Positions 63,440 through 64,000 of a stretch of 64,000 nt of DNA are shown here, piece by piece (positions within the stretch are counted from its first letter, which is position 1; each line of letters begins with the position of its first letter). Source of the stretch: Verrucomicrobiota bacterium (GTDB lineage: Bacteria; Verrucomicrobiota; Verrucomicrobiia; Limisphaerales; J093); assembly GCA_016716505.1 (NCBI GenBank), contig JADJWF010000011.1, positions 1 through 64,000 of the forward strand, written 5' to 3'. The translations under genes and the position numbers were made by a program. The notes under the pieces are model-generated. The model was not told the origin of the DNA. It ran no database searches and saw only the letters and a program-made list of their open reading frames with translations.

Positions 63440-63444
63440 GCGCC

Positions 63445-64000
63445 GTGCCGGCTGAGACCCCCACCGATCCCCCGCCGCCGTCCCTTTGGGAGGTGGCGAA
63501 GTCGTGGCTGACGCTGCCCACGATGCCCTCGTTGAACGAGACGGAGCAGCAGTGGCGCGTCCATGTCTTTGAGCGGAACATCGGCCTGCCGATCAAGGCC
63601 GGCGTGCTGCTGGTCCTGTTCTACTACTTCTTCATTGCCAAAACGGCCGCCGAACCCGCCAGCCGCCAGGACATTGCGCTGGTGGGTCTGACGTGGACGT
63701 ACGCCCACCAGGTGGCGCAGTACGTGTTCATCGGCTACATGGCGATCAACATCGGTGTGGCGTTCGTGCTGGTCGGGATGCGGAGCGTCTCCTCGCTGGC
63801 GCTGCAGTGGACGGTCTTCGGCCTCGCGTTGATTGATGGCTTGTTTCTGGCCCTGGTGCTGGTGCTGACGGGCGGCGTGAAAAGCATGGCGTACTGGTTG
63901 TTCCCGCTGCTGGCGCTCCGCAACAGCGTGAGCATCAGCGCGGTGGTGCCGCAACTCGGCCTCAACTTCCTGCTCTGCGCCTTCTTCGCCGGCGCCGTCT
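63445..64000 (+). CDS. N-terminal part of a multi-spanning membrane protein (partial)
   Basis: Open from GTG 63445 to the window end, at least 185 codons. After a Pro-rich start and SLWEVAKSWLTLPTMPSLNE comes a soluble WRVHVFERNIGLPIKAG, then a first helix VLLVLFYYFFIAK and at least four more hydrophobic segments (YVFIGYMAINIGVAFVLVGM, WTVFGLALIDGLFLALVLVL). The rest lies outside the window, so the effector domain, if any, is unknown; sensor kinases and adenylate cyclases can start this way. Starts 5 bases after coaC. Confidence 0.7.
   Translation, partial: MPAETPTDPPPPSLWEVAKSWLTLPTMPSLNETEQQWRVHVFERNIGLPIKAGVLLVLFYYFFIAKTAAEPASRQDIALVGLTWTYAHQVAQYVFIGYMAINIGVAFVLVGMRSVSSLALQWTVFGLALIDGLFLALVLVLTGGVKSMAYWLFPLLALRNSVSISAVVPQLGLNFLLCAFFAGAV

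Overview
The window reads as a high-GC chromosome segment from a member of the Verrucomicrobiota, probably near the Limisphaerales/Pedosphaerales. The pointers are a PEP-CTERM surface protein (49539-50462), a type II pseudopilin-like protein with an H-X9-DG C-terminus (60244-61128), secreted lamin-tail/Ig-like proteins, a GH95-type fucosidase next to L-rhamnose genes, and a mixed set of housekeeping genes. This is inference from gene content; there is no rRNA or tRNA to confirm it.

Layout. 1-3229: a sugar-epimerase gene (HpnA-like), a DMT-type membrane protein and a phenylacetate-CoA-ligase-like gene, two of them broken by single-base indels. 3252-9620: protoporphyrinogen oxidase, a lipase-like lipoprotein, a membrane protein and a double metallo-beta-lactamase-fold protein. 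9788-10860: a nucleotidyltransferase plus small partner gene (toxin-antitoxin-like). 11165-14116: an NCS1-type permease with a 57-residue companion, and the L-rhamnose symporter RhaT. 14278-25594: a defence/addiction island, all on the minus strand. 25602-28528: L-rhamnose isomerase and a ceramidase-like enzyme. 28678-32111: TerC, an ExoD-like protein (frameshifted) and RecJ in overlapping order. 32146-47391: housekeeping genes (KdsD, PheA, ScpB, ScpA, DnaN, cysteine desulfurase, LON-domain protein, DUF1844) with GH95, Nif3-like, uroporphyrinogen-decarboxylase-family and small lipoprotein or coiled-coil genes. 47404-61128: an OYE-type flavin enzyme, secreted proteins, an M28 peptidase, LpxI, a TIM-barrel epimerase, a PLP decarboxylase and the pseudopilin. 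61249-64000: YicC, Gmk, CoaC and the start of a membrane protein.

The most unusual part is the 14.3-25.6 kb island. It carries a second nucleotidyltransferase pair, a DUF262 (GmrSD-like) protein, an ImmA/IrrE-DUF4411 pair, a 436-residue protein of unknown function, a complete DarT-DarG pair, and an MBL-fold/membrane-protein pair. Between these cargo units lie short repeated pieces of the 3' ends of DNA-methyltransferase genes (three tail types, called a, b and c below) and of the 3' end of the island's own membrane-protein gene. Many of the short pieces are joined by 4- to 8-base start/stop overlaps. The only long methyltransferase remnant lacks its N-terminal part and abuts the rhaA stop codon. 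The island therefore looks built by repeated recombination at methyltransferase tails, and it separates rhaA from rhaT. No integrase, transposase, CRISPR array or tRNA was seen.

Five genes carry single-base indels, mostly an extra G or C in a G/C run. That pattern fits sequencing or assembly error at least as well as true gene decay and should be kept in mind when reading the pseudogene calls.
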